Source of the DNA: Hydrogenophaga sp.
GTDB lineage: Bacteria; Pseudomonadota; Gammaproteobacteria; Burkholderiales; Burkholderiaceae_C
NCBI RefSeq assembly: GCF_026125825.1
Contig: NZ_JAHCKK010000004.1
Span: forward strand, 49,627 to 113,626
Direction: 5' to 3'
Length of the DNA: 64,000 bases
The notes beneath the pieces were generated by a model. It saw only the letters and a list, made by a program, of their open reading frames with translations. It was not told where the DNA came from and ran no database searches. Positions 1 through 8,370 of the stretch are shown one piece after another; within the stretch, counting starts at the first letter, position 1, and every line of letters starts with the position of its first letter. Made by a program: the position numbers and the translations under genes.

Positions 1-1488
1 CCGAAGAAGCCGGCGCTGCCGGAGGTCACGCTCTCGTTGGGCTCCATCGAGCGCGATGAAGTCACCGATGCCGATGTGATGCTGTGCCTCGATTTCGGAA
101 CGGCGATGTCAAAGGCGTTTGCCACCGTGCTGCCTGACGGATACCTGGACCTCGAGCTGGGCAGCGAGGCTGGCAAGCAGGGCTACACGCTGCCTTCGTC
201 GGTCTTCATCGGTGACGATGGCAAGGCCTACTTCGGCTTCGAAGCCATCGAGATGAGCCAGGACCTGGTCGATTCAGGCCGCGAGCGGCTGGACTCGATC
301 AAGGGTTGGCTGAGCCTGCGACGCGAGGGAAACCTCGACGGCGAGGCGTGCCTTCTGCAAAGGCCGATGAACCCGACCGACTTCCGGCTTACTCAGGGTG
401 ATTTGATCCGCGTGTACCTGGCCTACCTGACCGATATGGCCGAGAAGTCGCTGGCCTACCAAGGCGTCAAGTCGCCCCGCTATGCCAAGCGCCGGTTTGC
501 CCGCCCGTGTTGGGACGCGGAGCAAGCCTTGTGGGCTGACCGTCAGATGCGAACGATGCTCGCGGAGGCGCAGATCCTGGCCGATACGTTCAGTGCCCGC
601 TGGGCGGGTGGCATTCCCGTTGGAGAGCTGAAGTCGGCTGTGGAGCAGATCAAAGCCTTGGGCCAGCGGCCTGAGTACCTGATCGACGACGGCATTCCGG
701 AACCTGTCGCGGTGGCTGCAGGCGCGATCGCAGACAGCGAAAACCTGCGGGACGCGTTCATGGTTGTCGATGTGGGCGCAGGAACGACCGACTTTGGCTT
801 GTTCATCTCGACGCATCGGCCTGATGACGGTGAACTCCGGGTGTTCCAGGTGCCGACATCGATTCAGGGCTTGAAGTGGGCCGGCGACCGGGTGGACGGT
901 CTGCTTCGGGGCTTCATTGCGCAACGGGAGTCCGTCGATCAGAGCGACAACGCCGGCAGAATGGTGTTGGCCGAGCTGTCGCGACGGATTCGCAGCCTGA
1001 AGGAGACCTTGTTCAAGACCGGCAGGGTGGAGTACGTGCTGGCTGACAGCACGGTCGGGCTCGTGACGCTCGACGAGTTTCTTGCCGACGACAAGGTTGC
1101 ACGGTTTGCCCATGCAGTGGAGGCCGGTTTCAAGAAGGCACTCGAAGCCGTGGACGAGACCTGGTTGCGCTGGCTGGCCATGGATGGTGTACGCCTGCAT
1201 GTGGTGCTGACGGGCGGCAGCTCGCCGCTGCCGATGATGCAAGCCCTGGGCAAGGGGCCGATCGACGTTAAGGGGCATCGCATCTTGCGCCAGGCGGTTG
1301 ATCCAAAGCCGCAATGGATGAAGGACATGCCGGACGAACTGCTGACGGTGTATCCGCAGCTGGCCGTGGCCATCGGCGGGTCGGCAGAAACGATGCCGGA
1401 GACACTGACGGCGCCGCCAACCTTCGGTGGTGGTGGTCCGCGACGGCATGGCTATGCAGCTGGTAGTTCGCAAGCTTCTGGGAGTTGA
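1..1488 (+). CDS. Hsp70/actin-fold ATPase, 5'-partial
   Basis: The frame is open from base 1, so the true start lies left of the window; 495 codons are visible. It shows the actin/Hsp70 nucleotide-binding signature: phosphate-1 [10 protein letters not shown] at about visible residues 30-39, phosphate-2 [12 protein letters not shown] at about 255-266, and adenosine motif [10 protein letters not shown] at about 401-410. There is no recognisable DnaK substrate-binding domain, so it is probably a dedicated ATPase rather than a general chaperone. The DUF499 ATPase starts 4 bp after its stop, so the two are surely co-transcribed. Hsp70-like plus DUF499 pairs occur in phage-defence islands (family knowledge); a role in defence is inferred. 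Confidence 0.75.
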   Translation, partial: PKKPALPEVTLSLGSIERDEVTDADVMLCLDFGTAMSKAFATVLPDGYLDLELGSEAGKQGYTLPSSVFIGDDGKAYFGFEAIEMSQDLVDSGRERLDSIKGWLSLRREGNLDGEACLLQRPMNPTDFRLTQGDLIRVYLAYLTDMAEKSLAYQGVKSPRYAKRRFARPCWDAEQALWADRQMRTMLAEAQILADTFSARWAGGIPVGELKSAVEQIKALGQRPEYLIDDGIPEPVAVAAGAIADSENLRDAFMVVDVGAGTTDFGLFISTHRPDDGELRVFQVPTSIQGLKWAGDRVDGLLRGFIAQRESVDQSDNAGRMVLAELSRRIRSLKETLFKTGRVEYVLADSTVGLVTLDEFLADDKVARFAHAVEAGFKKALEAVDETWLRWLAMDGVRLHVVLTGGSSPLPMMQALGKGPIDVKGHRILRQAVDPKPQWMKDMPDELLTVYPQLAVAIGGSAETMPETLTAPPTFGGGGPRRHGYAAGSSQASGS

Positions 1489-1492
1489 AGAG

Positions 1493-4306
1493 ATGGGATT
1501 GAAACCGTGGCGCGAAGTCGCCGTTCCGCATTCCGACGTGCTCAAGGGTACGTTCCAGCAGGCCGAGTTTGCAGCCGACCTGTCGCGCGTCCATGACAAG
1601 ACCGCTGCGGCCGAGTACCAGGACGCAGCACTGTTCTTCCAGCGCACCTTCATTACCGAAGGAATGCGCTTGCTGCTGGACTCGGTGGTCAAGCGTCTGG
1701 CCGGCAAGGGGGGCGACCCCGTCATTCAGCTGCAGACGGCTTTCGGCGGTGGCAAGACCCACACCATGCTGGCGGTGTATCACCTGGCCAAGGGCACGGT
1801 GCCGGCGTCGAACCTGCAGGGTGTTCCTGCAATCCTGGAGAGTGCCGGGATTGTCGACCTTCAACCGGCCCGTTTGGTTGTGCTCGATGGCATCCGGCAA
1901 TCGCCGAACCAGCCAGCGGTCTATGAAGGCGTTGCCGTCAAGACGCTGTGGGGCGAGCTGGCCTGGCAGCTGGGTAAGGCAGAAGCCTATGACCTGGTGC
2001 GCGATGCCGACCAGTCAGGCACTTCGCCGGGCAAGGCTGTGCTGGAACAGCTGCTGTCGAAGTACGCGCCCTGCGTGATCCTGATCGACGAACTGGTGGC
2101 GTATGTGCGCCAGTTCGAGGAAGGTAAGGCGCTCACCGGCGGCACCTTCGACTCGAACCTGAGCTTTGTTCAGGCACTGACCGAGGCACTCAAGGCAGTG
2201 CCCACGGCGATTCTGCTGGCATCGCTACCCGAGTCGGACAAGGAGGCAGGCAGTCAGCGGGGCGTGAAGGCGCTCGGCGCCCTGGCGCACTACTTCGGTC
2301 GGGTTCAGGCCTTGTGGAAGCCGGTGTCTTCGTCCGAGGCGTTTGAGATTGTGCGGCGCCGGCTCTTCACGTCGATTAGCGACCAATTGGCGGCCGAGGA
2401 GGTGTGCAGGGCCTTCGCTGATCTGTACGTGGCCAATTCGCACGACTTCCCTCATGAGACGCAGGAGTCGCGCTATCACGACCGGCTGCTGTCAGCCTAC
2501 CCGATCCATCCGGAAGTGTTCGACCGTCTCTACGAGGACTGGTCGTCACTGGACAACTTCCAGCGCACGCGCGGCGTTCTCAAGCTGATGGCCAAGGTGA
2601 TCCACCGTCTCTGGAACGCCAACAACACCGATCTTCTGATCATGCCAGGCAGCCTGCCGTTGTATGACGCCGATGTTCGCAACGAGGCGATCTACTACCT
2701 GCCGCAAGGCTGGGATCCGGTGCTTGAAAAGGACATCGACGGTGAGCGGGCCGAGACGACCGACATCGAGCGTAGGGACCCTCGCCTGGGTAGCGTCCAG
2801 GCTTGCCGCCGAGCTGCGCGTGCCATCTTCTTGGGCAGTGCGCCCACCAATGGCGGGCAGGTGGTGCGAGGCATCGAGCTTGAGCGGGTGGTGCTGGGTG
2901 CGGCGCAGCCTGGCCAGCAACCGAGCCTGTTCAAGGACGCGCTGCGCCGCCTTGGCGACAGGCTTCAGTATCTGAATAGCGGCAACAACCGTTTCTGGTT
3001 CGACGTGCGCGCCAACTTGCGCCGCGAGATGGAAGACCGCAAGCGCCGGTTCCAGGACAAAGAGGACGTTTTCCCCGCCATTCGCGATCGGCTGCAACGC
3101 AGCATCACGACAGCGGCGTTCGACGCGGTGCATGTTTTCACGCCCAGCGCCGACGTGCCCGACGACTGGATGCTGCGGTTGGTGGTGTTGCCCGCAGACG
3201 CGGCGTTCAGTCGCAGTGGCCAGAGCCTGGCCATTGATCGCGCCACGGAAATCTTGAAGGGACGAGGTGATCAGCCGCGGTTCAAGCAGAACCGCCTGCT
3301 CTTTGTGGCGGCGGATTTCGAGACGGTTTCGCGCCTCAAGGACCAGGTACGTTCGATGCTGGCTTGGCAATCGATCGTCAACGACGTCAAAGAACTGCGA
3401 CTGAACCTTGATCAACTGCAGGCGCGTCAGGCAGAGCGCAGCTTGGGCGAGGCAGTCGACACCGTGCGACGGACGATCCGGGAGGCCTACAAATGGCTGC
3501 TGGCGCCGGTGCAGGAAGCGCGCCCGGGCAAGGGGCTGTCCGAAGTTCGATGGGAGTACTTCGCGCTCAACTCGGGCGCGCAGCATTTTGGCGACGAACT
3601 GGATCGTGTGCTCAAGGAGAACGAGTTGGTCATCAACGCGTGGGCGCCAATCCACCTGGCTGGCGTGCTGCGAAGCTGGTTCTGGAAGCCGGAGCAGTCG
3701 GACGTAGGCGCTCTCACGGTTTGGCATCAGACTTGCCACCAGTTGTACCTGCCGCGACTGCGCGATGACCGCGTCTTTCAGAACGCCGTGGCAGCCGGTG
3801 CCGAGAGTCGCGACTTCTTCGCCTTGGCCCAAGGCAAGGACGATGACGGATTCATCGGGTTCGTGTTCGGAACCCGAACGACGCCGGTGCTGGACAGCTC
3901 CCTGCTGCTGATTGACCCAGTGGCTGCAGCGTCGTTCACGAACTCGGTTCGGGAGCGAAGTCCCGGTGAACCTACGCCGTCTGCCGGCGGTGGATCCGGC
4001 GGGCAGCTGCCACCGCAGGCGCCGGCAAGTACGACGGAGTCTGGCGCACCTCAGTCCGGGCCATCGCCGTCAAAGCGCCGCTTTTATGCGTCGACGACGC
4101 TGGATCCCGTGCTGGGGAAGAAGTCCTTCAATGACCTATACGACGAACTGGTCATGCTGTTTACCACCAGGCCCGGCGTGCGCGTCAGCCTGCGCGTTGA
4201 GATCGAGGCCGATGCGGGCGGAGGCGTATTCGACGATGCGACGCAGCGCGCAGCCAAGGAAAATGCTGCAGTGTTGAAGTTTTCCTCGGCCGAGTTTGAG
4301 GAATGA
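1493..4306 (+). CDS. DUF499-type P-loop ATPase (defence-island type)
   Basis: A 937-aa protein. The start is the ATG at 1493 with GGAG about 8 bases upstream, directly after the Hsp70-like gene; longer in-frame starts would overlap that gene. Walker A is AFGGGKTHT at residues 83-91 and Walker B VILIDE at 195-200, as in DUF499/AAA-like proteins found beside DNA methyltransferases and helicases in anti-phage islands. The C-terminal part carries a Gly/Pro/Ser-rich linker (about residues 825-860) followed by a small conserved-looking domain. The stop overlaps the next start (ATGA at 4303-4306). A motor role acting on nucleic acid is inferred, not shown. No methyltransferase or helicase partner is present in the visible part. 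Confidence 0.75.
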   Translation: MGLKPWREVAVPHSDVLKGTFQQAEFAADLSRVHDKTAAAEYQDAALFFQRTFITEGMRLLLDSVVKRLAGKGGDPVIQLQTAFGGGKTHTMLAVYHLAKGTVPASNLQGVPAILESAGIVDLQPARLVVLDGIRQSPNQPAVYEGVAVKTLWGELAWQLGKAEAYDLVRDADQSGTSPGKAVLEQLLSKYAPCVILIDELVAYVRQFEEGKALTGGTFDSNLSFVQALTEALKAVPTAILLASLPESDKEAGSQRGVKALGALAHYFGRVQALWKPVSSSEAFEIVRRRLFTSISDQLAAEEVCRAFADLYVANSHDFPHETQESRYHDRLLSAYPIHPEVFDRLYEDWSSLDNFQRTRGVLKLMAKVIHRLWNANNTDLLIMPGSLPLYDADVRNEAIYYLPQGWDPVLEKDIDGERAETTDIERRDPRLGSVQACRRAARAIFLGSAPTNGGQVVRGIELERVVLGAAQPGQQPSLFKDALRRLGDRLQYLNSGNNRFWFDVRANLRREMEDRKRRFQDKEDVFPAIRDRLQRSITTAAFDAVHVFTPSADVPDDWMLRLVVLPADAAFSRSGQSLAIDRATEILKGRGDQPRFKQNRLLFVAADFETVSRLKDQVRSMLAWQSIVNDVKELRLNLDQLQARQAERSLGEAVDTVRRTIREAYKWLLAPVQEARPGKGLSEVRWEYFALNSGAQHFGDELDRVLKENELVINAWAPIHLAGVLRSWFWKPEQSDVGALTVWHQTCHQLYLPRLRDDRVFQNAVAAGAESRDFFALAQGKDDDGFIGFVFGTRTTPVLDSSLLLIDPVAAASFTNSVRERSPGEPTPSAGGGSGGQLPPQAPASTTESGAPQSGPSPSKRRFYASTTLDPVLGKKSFNDLYDELVMLFTTRPGVRVSLRVEIEADAGGGVFDDATQRAAKENAAVLKFSSAEFEE

Positions 4307-4458
4307 CTGGTACACCATCATCCGAGATCCATACCGTCACCCTTCAAGCCTACGTGTGCTGGGCGACCGCGGTTACGAAAAAGGAGCTGACCAAATGTAG
4401 AAAGACCTTTCGCGGGATGTTCTACAAAGTGCCGCGTCGTCTGAAAGTATGCGTGTAG
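4303..4458 (+). pseudogene. Truncated third frame of the Hsp70-DUF499 operon
   Basis: An ATG overlaps the DUF499 stop (ATGA), the usual arrangement for translational coupling. The frame runs 51 codons (starting [17 protein letters not shown]) and then hits TAG at 4456-4458. No family is recognised. It may be the N-terminus of a longer protein whose remainder was lost, because recognisable foreign sequence (a remnant of another gene on the minus strand) starts only about 20 bp further on. It could also be a genuine 51-aa protein or a chance frame. Confidence 0.4.
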
Positions 4459-4475
4459 TGTGACAACAAGACAGC

Positions 4476-4538
4476 CTACGCCGGCATGGACGCGATCGCC
4501 CACAAGCCAAAACGAACCTCATGAATGGCGATGGTCAA
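4476..4538 (-). pseudogene. 3' remnant of a paralogue of the gene at 5560-6672
   Basis: On the minus strand this encodes LTIAIHEVRFGLWAIASMPA and then a stop, almost the same as the C-terminus of the 370-aa protein at 5560-6672 (LTTAIHEVRFGSWAIRS...). At the DNA level 4494-4538 matches 5587-5631 at 41 of 45 positions. No clear similarity extends upstream, so only the tail of a paralogous gene appears to be left. The rest of the gap up to 4690 shows no supportable gene. Confidence 0.55.
4494..4538. repeat. 45-bp direct repeat, copy A (copy B at 5587-5631)
   Basis: 41 of 45 bases agree with 5587-5631 in the same orientation. The two copies flank a segment carrying the XRE repressor and the small lipoprotein gene. 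The repeat corresponds to the C-terminal coding region of the 5560-6672 gene. Confidence 0.7.
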
Positions 4539-4689
4539 AGGCCTGATGCAGTCAGGTGCTGCGTTCAGTCTTTCACAGCGGGACAGATTTGCCCTCGAGG
4601 GTTCGCCTCAAAACCCTGTTGTGATTTCGCTCGTTCCTCCATGCACCTCAGCCGCTCGACCGCTCGACCGAGCAACTGTGCAAAGAAAA

Positions 4690-5025
4690 TCAGGGAGACT
4701 TGTCCAAGTCTTCCATCCACGCGGATATCAACGTAGTTCTCCTCTTCGCTGAAAGCTTTCCGAGCTCAAGCAGGAGAGCGCTCAAATCCTTCTCTTCGCA
4801 ATAAAGATATGCCAAAGGCACGTCGAGCGCTCTTGCAATGTTTCGCGCAGTGTCCAGTGGGGGCTCATGATTCCCGAGCTCGTACCGACTGATACGGGCT
4901 CGGCTTGAGGACTCATCAATGCCTATGAGTACGCCAAGCTTTTCCTGAGACCACCCCAGCATCTCTCGTCTTGAGCGAATTCGCTGCCCGATGAGGTTGG
5001 GGATTCGGCCTGACTCGGGAACCAT
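4690..5025 (-). CDS. XRE-family helix-turn-helix repressor
   Basis: A 111-aa protein with an N-terminal HTH_3 domain: IGQRIRSRREMLGWSQEKLG at residues 12-31, then SRARISRYELGNHEPPLDT. The C-terminal about 40 residues (YLYCEEKDLSALLLELGKLSA...) probably mediate dimerisation. It is divergent from the lipoprotein gene at 5134. Two similar palindromes lie in the 108-bp spacer, one touching its own start codon, so autorepression and control of the neighbour are likely. Confidence 0.8.
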   Translation of the reverse strand: MVPESGRIPNLIGQRIRSRREMLGWSQEKLGVLIGIDESSSRARISRYELGNHEPPLDTARNIARALDVPLAYLYCEEKDLSALLLELGKLSAKRRTTLISAWMEDLDKSP

Positions 5026-5042
5026 GTCACGAGTTTCGTAAC
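5026..5042. promoter_or_regulatory. Operator-like palindrome O1
   Basis: The arms are GTCACGA and TCGTAAC around a 3-bp centre, one mismatch from perfect symmetry. The site abuts the ATG of the XRE gene. It matches O2 at 5059-5075, with centres 33 bp apart (about three helical turns). Confidence 0.5.
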
Positions 5043-5058
5043 TGGCCGATAATTTGTC

Positions 5059-5075
5059 GTCACGAAAAGCGTGAC
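5059..5075. promoter_or_regulatory. Operator-like palindrome O2
   Basis: GTCACG and CGTGAC are perfect 6-bp arms around a 5-bp centre. The same half-site is seen in O1. It lies in the divergent spacer between the XRE repressor and the lipoprotein gene. Confidence 0.5.
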
Positions 5076-5133
5076 AATGGCCAAGTCCGCCGCTCTCGTT
5101 TTTTTATTGACACTGTTTTTTGGAGCTTCCATC

Positions 5134-5433
5134 ATGCGTCGTATTTTTCTTGCATGTGCCGTCGTGTTGAGCAGCCTCTCAGGTTGCGCAACCGGTACTG
5201 ATGGGGTGGTTAGCATCGGCCCTGACATGTACATGGTCGGAGGCCACGGCCGCTTCACTGACTTTTCTGCGAGTGCTGTGAAGGCACGCTACTTTCAGCA
5301 AGCGCAGCAGTATTGTCAGGAGAGCGGTCGTGATATGCAGCCTCTCAACAGCTCCGGCCAGGACTCAGGGATGGGAACGTATGCGTCGGCTGAAGTCCAG
5401 TTTCGATGTGTGTCGAGGGGCGCGTCTAGATAG
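5134..5433 (+). CDS. Small outer-membrane-type lipoprotein, unknown function
   Basis: A 99-aa protein. The start is the ATG at 5134 (TGGAG about 10 bases upstream), because this places a lipoprotein signal at the N-terminus: MRRIFLACAVVLSSLSGCAT, with lipobox LSGC and Cys18 as the lipidation site. An upstream in-frame start at 5071 would add a second hydrophobic stretch and overlap the O2 palindrome. The mature part has two cysteines (QYCQES, FRCVSR) that could pair. The family is not recognised. It may be controlled by the divergent XRE repressor. Confidence 0.6.
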   Translation: MRRIFLACAVVLSSLSGCATGTDGVVSIGPDMYMVGGHGRFTDFSASAVKARYFQQAQQYCQESGRDMQPLNSSGQDSGMGTYASAEVQFRCVSRGASR

Positions 5434-5559
5434 CCGCTGGGGCTTGTTTTCGCTCGAACACTTGCGTTGAATGATCGGGCATCGCTTTCCCCGGTATCCC
5501 GGACGCTGTGGTCAGCTCGCCAGGTTTGGCGATAGCTAGCGCCATCCGCTGGAGGCCGA

Positions 5560-6672
5560 TCAAGCCGCTCCCGTCGGTAAAGATCGGATCGCCCATGAGC
5601 CAAAGCGAACCTCATGAATGGCGGTGGTCAACCGAAGGATGTGTCCCTTGAGGGCCCATGCCGGCAGCGCCAGAAACTCGCGCAACGAAACCTGGCAAGG
5701 ATCGATCCAGCCTCCCCGAACCGAGCAGCCATAGACGGCGCCACCAGCCTCCATGCGCATCAGTCCATTGTCAATCGTCAAGGACAAGGGAGCATCTGGC
5801 AAGGGCCCAGCGTTCCCATCGGCAAGCCCATGCCGCTTCGCCATCCACTTGCGGGTAGCTCGAAGCATTTCACCATCCAGATCTACATGCGGCAGATCCA
5901 GGTCGAGCGCGCGCATGTTCGCCTTGTGGTGCTCGTACCGCAGCCCCAGGTCGAACGCGTCTGGCGTCTGGGCGTCGCGCCCAAACGCTGCCCGCCAGAA
6001 ATCCACCACCGCCAGCGCGATAGCTCCGCGCGGGGCCTCGGGCGGCAAGATCGTCTCATCCCACATCGACTGTCTGAGCGTATTGCACCGGGCCGTCAGC
6101 TGCCATTGGGCGAACCAGTTGGTGCCCGCGATGATCTCCAGCTCGGCTCCGCCGTGAATCCCCGCCCACATGAGTACGTCCCCGTGGGGCGGGTTCTGCT
6201 GCCTAAACCCCAGCTCGCCAAGGGCTTGGGCGATGGGCACCACTTCAAGTGCACGCTCGATGCCGATCTGCTTTTCTGCCTTCTCAAAGAACGTATTGAA
6301 CTCGCGAGCGTCCATGGCGTTGGCATTGAGGACTCGTTTCAGGTCGTCCATGCCGGCGTCAAAGTCCTGATGCGCCTGGCGCTTGGTCAGCAACTCCACC
6401 ATGGCCGGGCTGATCTGGGTGACTGGACGCAGGCAGAGATCGGCCACGATGATCTCGCGGGTGGGTTTGCCTCGAATCGAAATGGGGTTGCCCAGTACAA
6501 GCACCTGCCAGGCGAAAACTGGCTTCGTTGCTCCCAGCAGTGTGCCGACGAACCCCGACGGATTGCGCAAGGCCACCAACTTACCGTCGTGCGCTCCGTC
6601 GCTGGTGCGCTGAAGCATTGCCACCATGCCAGGGAATCCGATGGCATTGTCTGGAATGGGGAGAGTGCTCAA
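5560..6672 (-). CDS. Conserved-looking protein of unknown function, 370 aa
   Basis: The TTG at 6672 is preferred: AGGAG lies 7 bases upstream and the protein then begins LSTLPIPDNAIGFPG. A TTG at 6720 would extend it by 16 residues but has no ribosome site. I recognise no family. It is soluble-looking, with no signal peptide or membrane segment. Features include a charged helix-like stretch (about residues 115-165) and several Trp-rich motifs (NWFAQWQL, RKWMAKRHG, AIHEVRFGSWAIR). The tail AIHEVRFG is duplicated at 4476-4538. It probably belongs to the accessory load of this island. Confidence 0.55.
   Translation of the reverse strand: MSTLPIPDNAIGFPGMVAMLQRTSDGAHDGKLVALRNPSGFVGTLLGATKPVFAWQVLVLGNPISIRGKPTREIIVADLCLRPVTQISPAMVELLTKRQAHQDFDAGMDDLKRVLNANAMDAREFNTFFEKAEKQIGIERALEVVPIAQALGELGFRQQNPPHGDVLMWAGIHGGAELEIIAGTNWFAQWQLTARCNTLRQSMWDETILPPEAPRGAIALAVVDFWRAAFGRDAQTPDAFDLGLRYEHHKANMRALDLDLPHVDLDGEMLRATRKWMAKRHGLADGNAGPLPDAPLSLTIDNGLMRMEAGGAVYGCSVRGGWIDPCQVSLREFLALPAWALKGHILRLTTAIHEVRFGSWAIRSLPTGAA
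5587..5631. repeat. 45-bp direct repeat, copy B
   Basis: Lies within the 3' end of the 5560-6672 gene and agrees with 4494-4538 at 41 of 45 positions. Confidence 0.7.
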
Positions 6673-6771
6673 GGCTGCGCTCCTGGTGCAACATTCCAGC
6701 TGTAGGCTGAATGCCGTCAAAGAAAAAACCGGTCCCAGTGGAAACTCACAACGGAGAATATGCAGACAACG

Positions 6772-7269
6772 CTAGCCCAGACTGCTCAACAGTCTTCTCG
6801 CATCTAAATATTTGCTCAGTCGAGCAGCGTCCTTTGGACTGACCTCCTGCAGTCGAGAGACGTCTAGGTTGTCTTCAAGGTCGGCCAGCTTGACCCTTCT
6901 CCCCACAGGGTGCGCGCCGGCACGACGAACAAAGGCGAGGTAGCGATCGCGTTTGATTTCGATGCTGTCATCCTCGGCGTCTTCGTCCTCAGGCAACTTG
7001 CTGACGGATTTGAGTGCACTGATCACCTCATCAGAGAAGCCTTCGGAAGCCAGTCGCTCAAAAGTCCAGACCGGACCACCGTCTTCCACGACGTCGTGCA
7101 GAACGCCCACGATGCGTTCGATTTCGCTTTCCAGAGAAAACATCACGCGCAAGGGGTGCAGGATGTAAGGGGCGCCAGCCTTGTCCAAAACGCCAGCGTG
7201 GGCTTCTGCTGCGATCTCGATGGCTCTGGATAGTGATCCAGGTGGTGAAATTCGATTGATATACATGGA
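6772..7269 (-). CDS. Small HD hydrolase, MESH1/SpoT-hydrolase-like
   Basis: 165 aa from the ATG at 7269; an ATG at 7293 gives 173 aa but overlaps the inverted repeat. Motifs follow the alarmone-hydrolase HD fold: AHAG with YILHPLRV near the N-terminus, then LHDVVEDG, which holds both the metal-binding HD and the ED pair typical of RelA/SpoT-like hydrolases, and VKLADLEDNLDVSRL further on. A stand-alone small alarmone (ppGpp) hydrolase or nucleotide phosphohydrolase is likely. There is no synthetase domain. It is divergent from the Nudix-type regulator, which probably controls it. Confidence 0.7.
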   Translation of the reverse strand, partial: SMYINRISPPGSLSRAIEIAAEAHAGVLDKAGAPYILHPLRVMFSLESEIERIVGVLHDVVEDGGPVWTFERLASEGFSDEVISALKSVSKLPEDEDAEDDSIEIKRDRYLAFVRRAGAHPVGRRVKLADLEDNLDVSRLQEVSPKDAARLSKYLDARRLLSSLG

Positions 7270-7281
7270 GCAGTCTTGTAA

Positions 7282-7337
7282 ACTTAGTTGCATCGCGATG
7301 TTAAGTGTAGCAAGATAAATGCGAAGTGCAACTAAGT
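7282..7337. promoter_or_regulatory. 11-bp inverted repeat in divergent promoter
   Basis: ACTTAGTTGCA at 7282-7292 is perfectly inverted as TGCAACTAAGT at 7327-7337, centres 45 bp apart, in the spacer between the HD hydrolase and the NrtR-like regulator. It is a plausible pair of operator half-sites or two sites for the regulator. Confidence 0.5.
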
Positions 7338-7354
7338 CAAGAAAAAACTACCCA

Positions 7355-8005
7355 ATGCCGTTCGTGCGCGTGGAGCTGGTGGCGCTCTGTGTGATCGAAG
7401 ATCGCCTGCAAGTGCTGCTGAGCCAACGCGAAGAGGAGCCTTACAAGGGGAAATGGGGTTTGCCTGGTGGCGTCTTGCGAATTGATCTGGACGGCTCACT
7501 TGAGGCAGCCGCACAGCGGGTGGCGCAGGAGCGTCTGAACATGCGTCTACCCAACCTGGGCCAGGTGGCCGCGGTGGGAGGCGCAGATCGTGATCCGCGA
7601 GCACCTTGGGCCATGAGCGTCGTCTTCCGCAGTTTGGTGCAAGCCGATCTTGAGGCCACGCCGGGAAAGAGGGTGCAGGCGCTGAACTGGCGTCCGGTGA
7701 GCGAGTTGTTTTCGGACAACCCACTTGCCTTTGATCATGCCGATCTGGTGCAGCACGCAGTCCGCGCGGTCCAGCGTGAGATCGCCGAAATGCGCTTTCC
7801 AATGGGATGGGTGCCCGAGCCCTTCACGTACGGAGAGCTTCAGGCGTTGAGCGAGGCGGTATTGGGCACGTCTCTGGACAAGGTGACGTTTCGACGTCGC
7901 ATGGATGCCGCAGGCATGGCGTTGCCGTTGGAAGGGCAGATGAGGGCAGCGGGTGCCCATCGGCCTGCGCAGCTGTATCGCTTCACGCCGGAGCCTGCTC
8001 TGTAG
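7355..8005 (+). CDS. NrtR-type Nudix transcriptional regulator
   Basis: 216 aa from the ATG at 7355 (MPFVRVELVALCV). A start at 7319 would add 12 residues but lies between the operator arms. The N-terminal Nudix domain (about 1-145, GKWGLPGGVL) has a degenerate Nudix box: the catalytic REUXEE segment reads QRVAQE, so hydrolysis is probably lost. The C-terminal about 70 residues (FTYGELQALSEAVLGT...FRRRMDAAGM) match the winged helix of NrtR-like regulators, which sense nucleotides such as ADP-ribose. The likely target is its own divergent promoter and the HD hydrolase gene. Confidence 0.75.
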   Translation: MPFVRVELVALCVIEDRLQVLLSQREEEPYKGKWGLPGGVLRIDLDGSLEAAAQRVAQERLNMRLPNLGQVAAVGGADRDPRAPWAMSVVFRSLVQADLEATPGKRVQALNWRPVSELFSDNPLAFDHADLVQHAVRAVQREIAEMRFPMGWVPEPFTYGELQALSEAVLGTSLDKVTFRRRMDAAGMALPLEGQMRAAGAHRPAQLYRFTPEPAL

Positions 8006-8370
8006 GCCGCTCGTTGTTCGAGCAGTTGCGTTGCGGATCATTCTTCAAGCGATGCCGTCTCCGGCGAGCACTGCCACGATGTCGCGTGTATCTATCGAAG
8101 GCCCCGTCTTTGTGCGAGATCAACCGCGCCTGCATGTCCGGGTGTCGCTCGCACGATCCCCGTGTGGGTGGCAGATGAAGGGTTGCTAATCAGCTGAGCA
8201 CCCCGGTTTTGCCAGGCGGAGTGTTGAACCTCATCTATCTCTGATCGCATCAGCCGCTTCTACAATTGAATCGGCGAACTTAGTGTTCGGCGAGCACGGT
8301 CTCACCAAGGTGAATGCACCTGTGAGCATTCCAGCAATGGAGTGAGCGTGCATGCCCTGGCGTTGATCTG
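8006..8370. other. Intergenic stretch without a supportable gene
   Basis: This 365-bp stretch lies between the NrtR-like regulator and the AraC-type regulator. Only short overlapping frames are present, with no convincing start sites, RNA gene, terminator or repeat. Confidence 0.5.
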
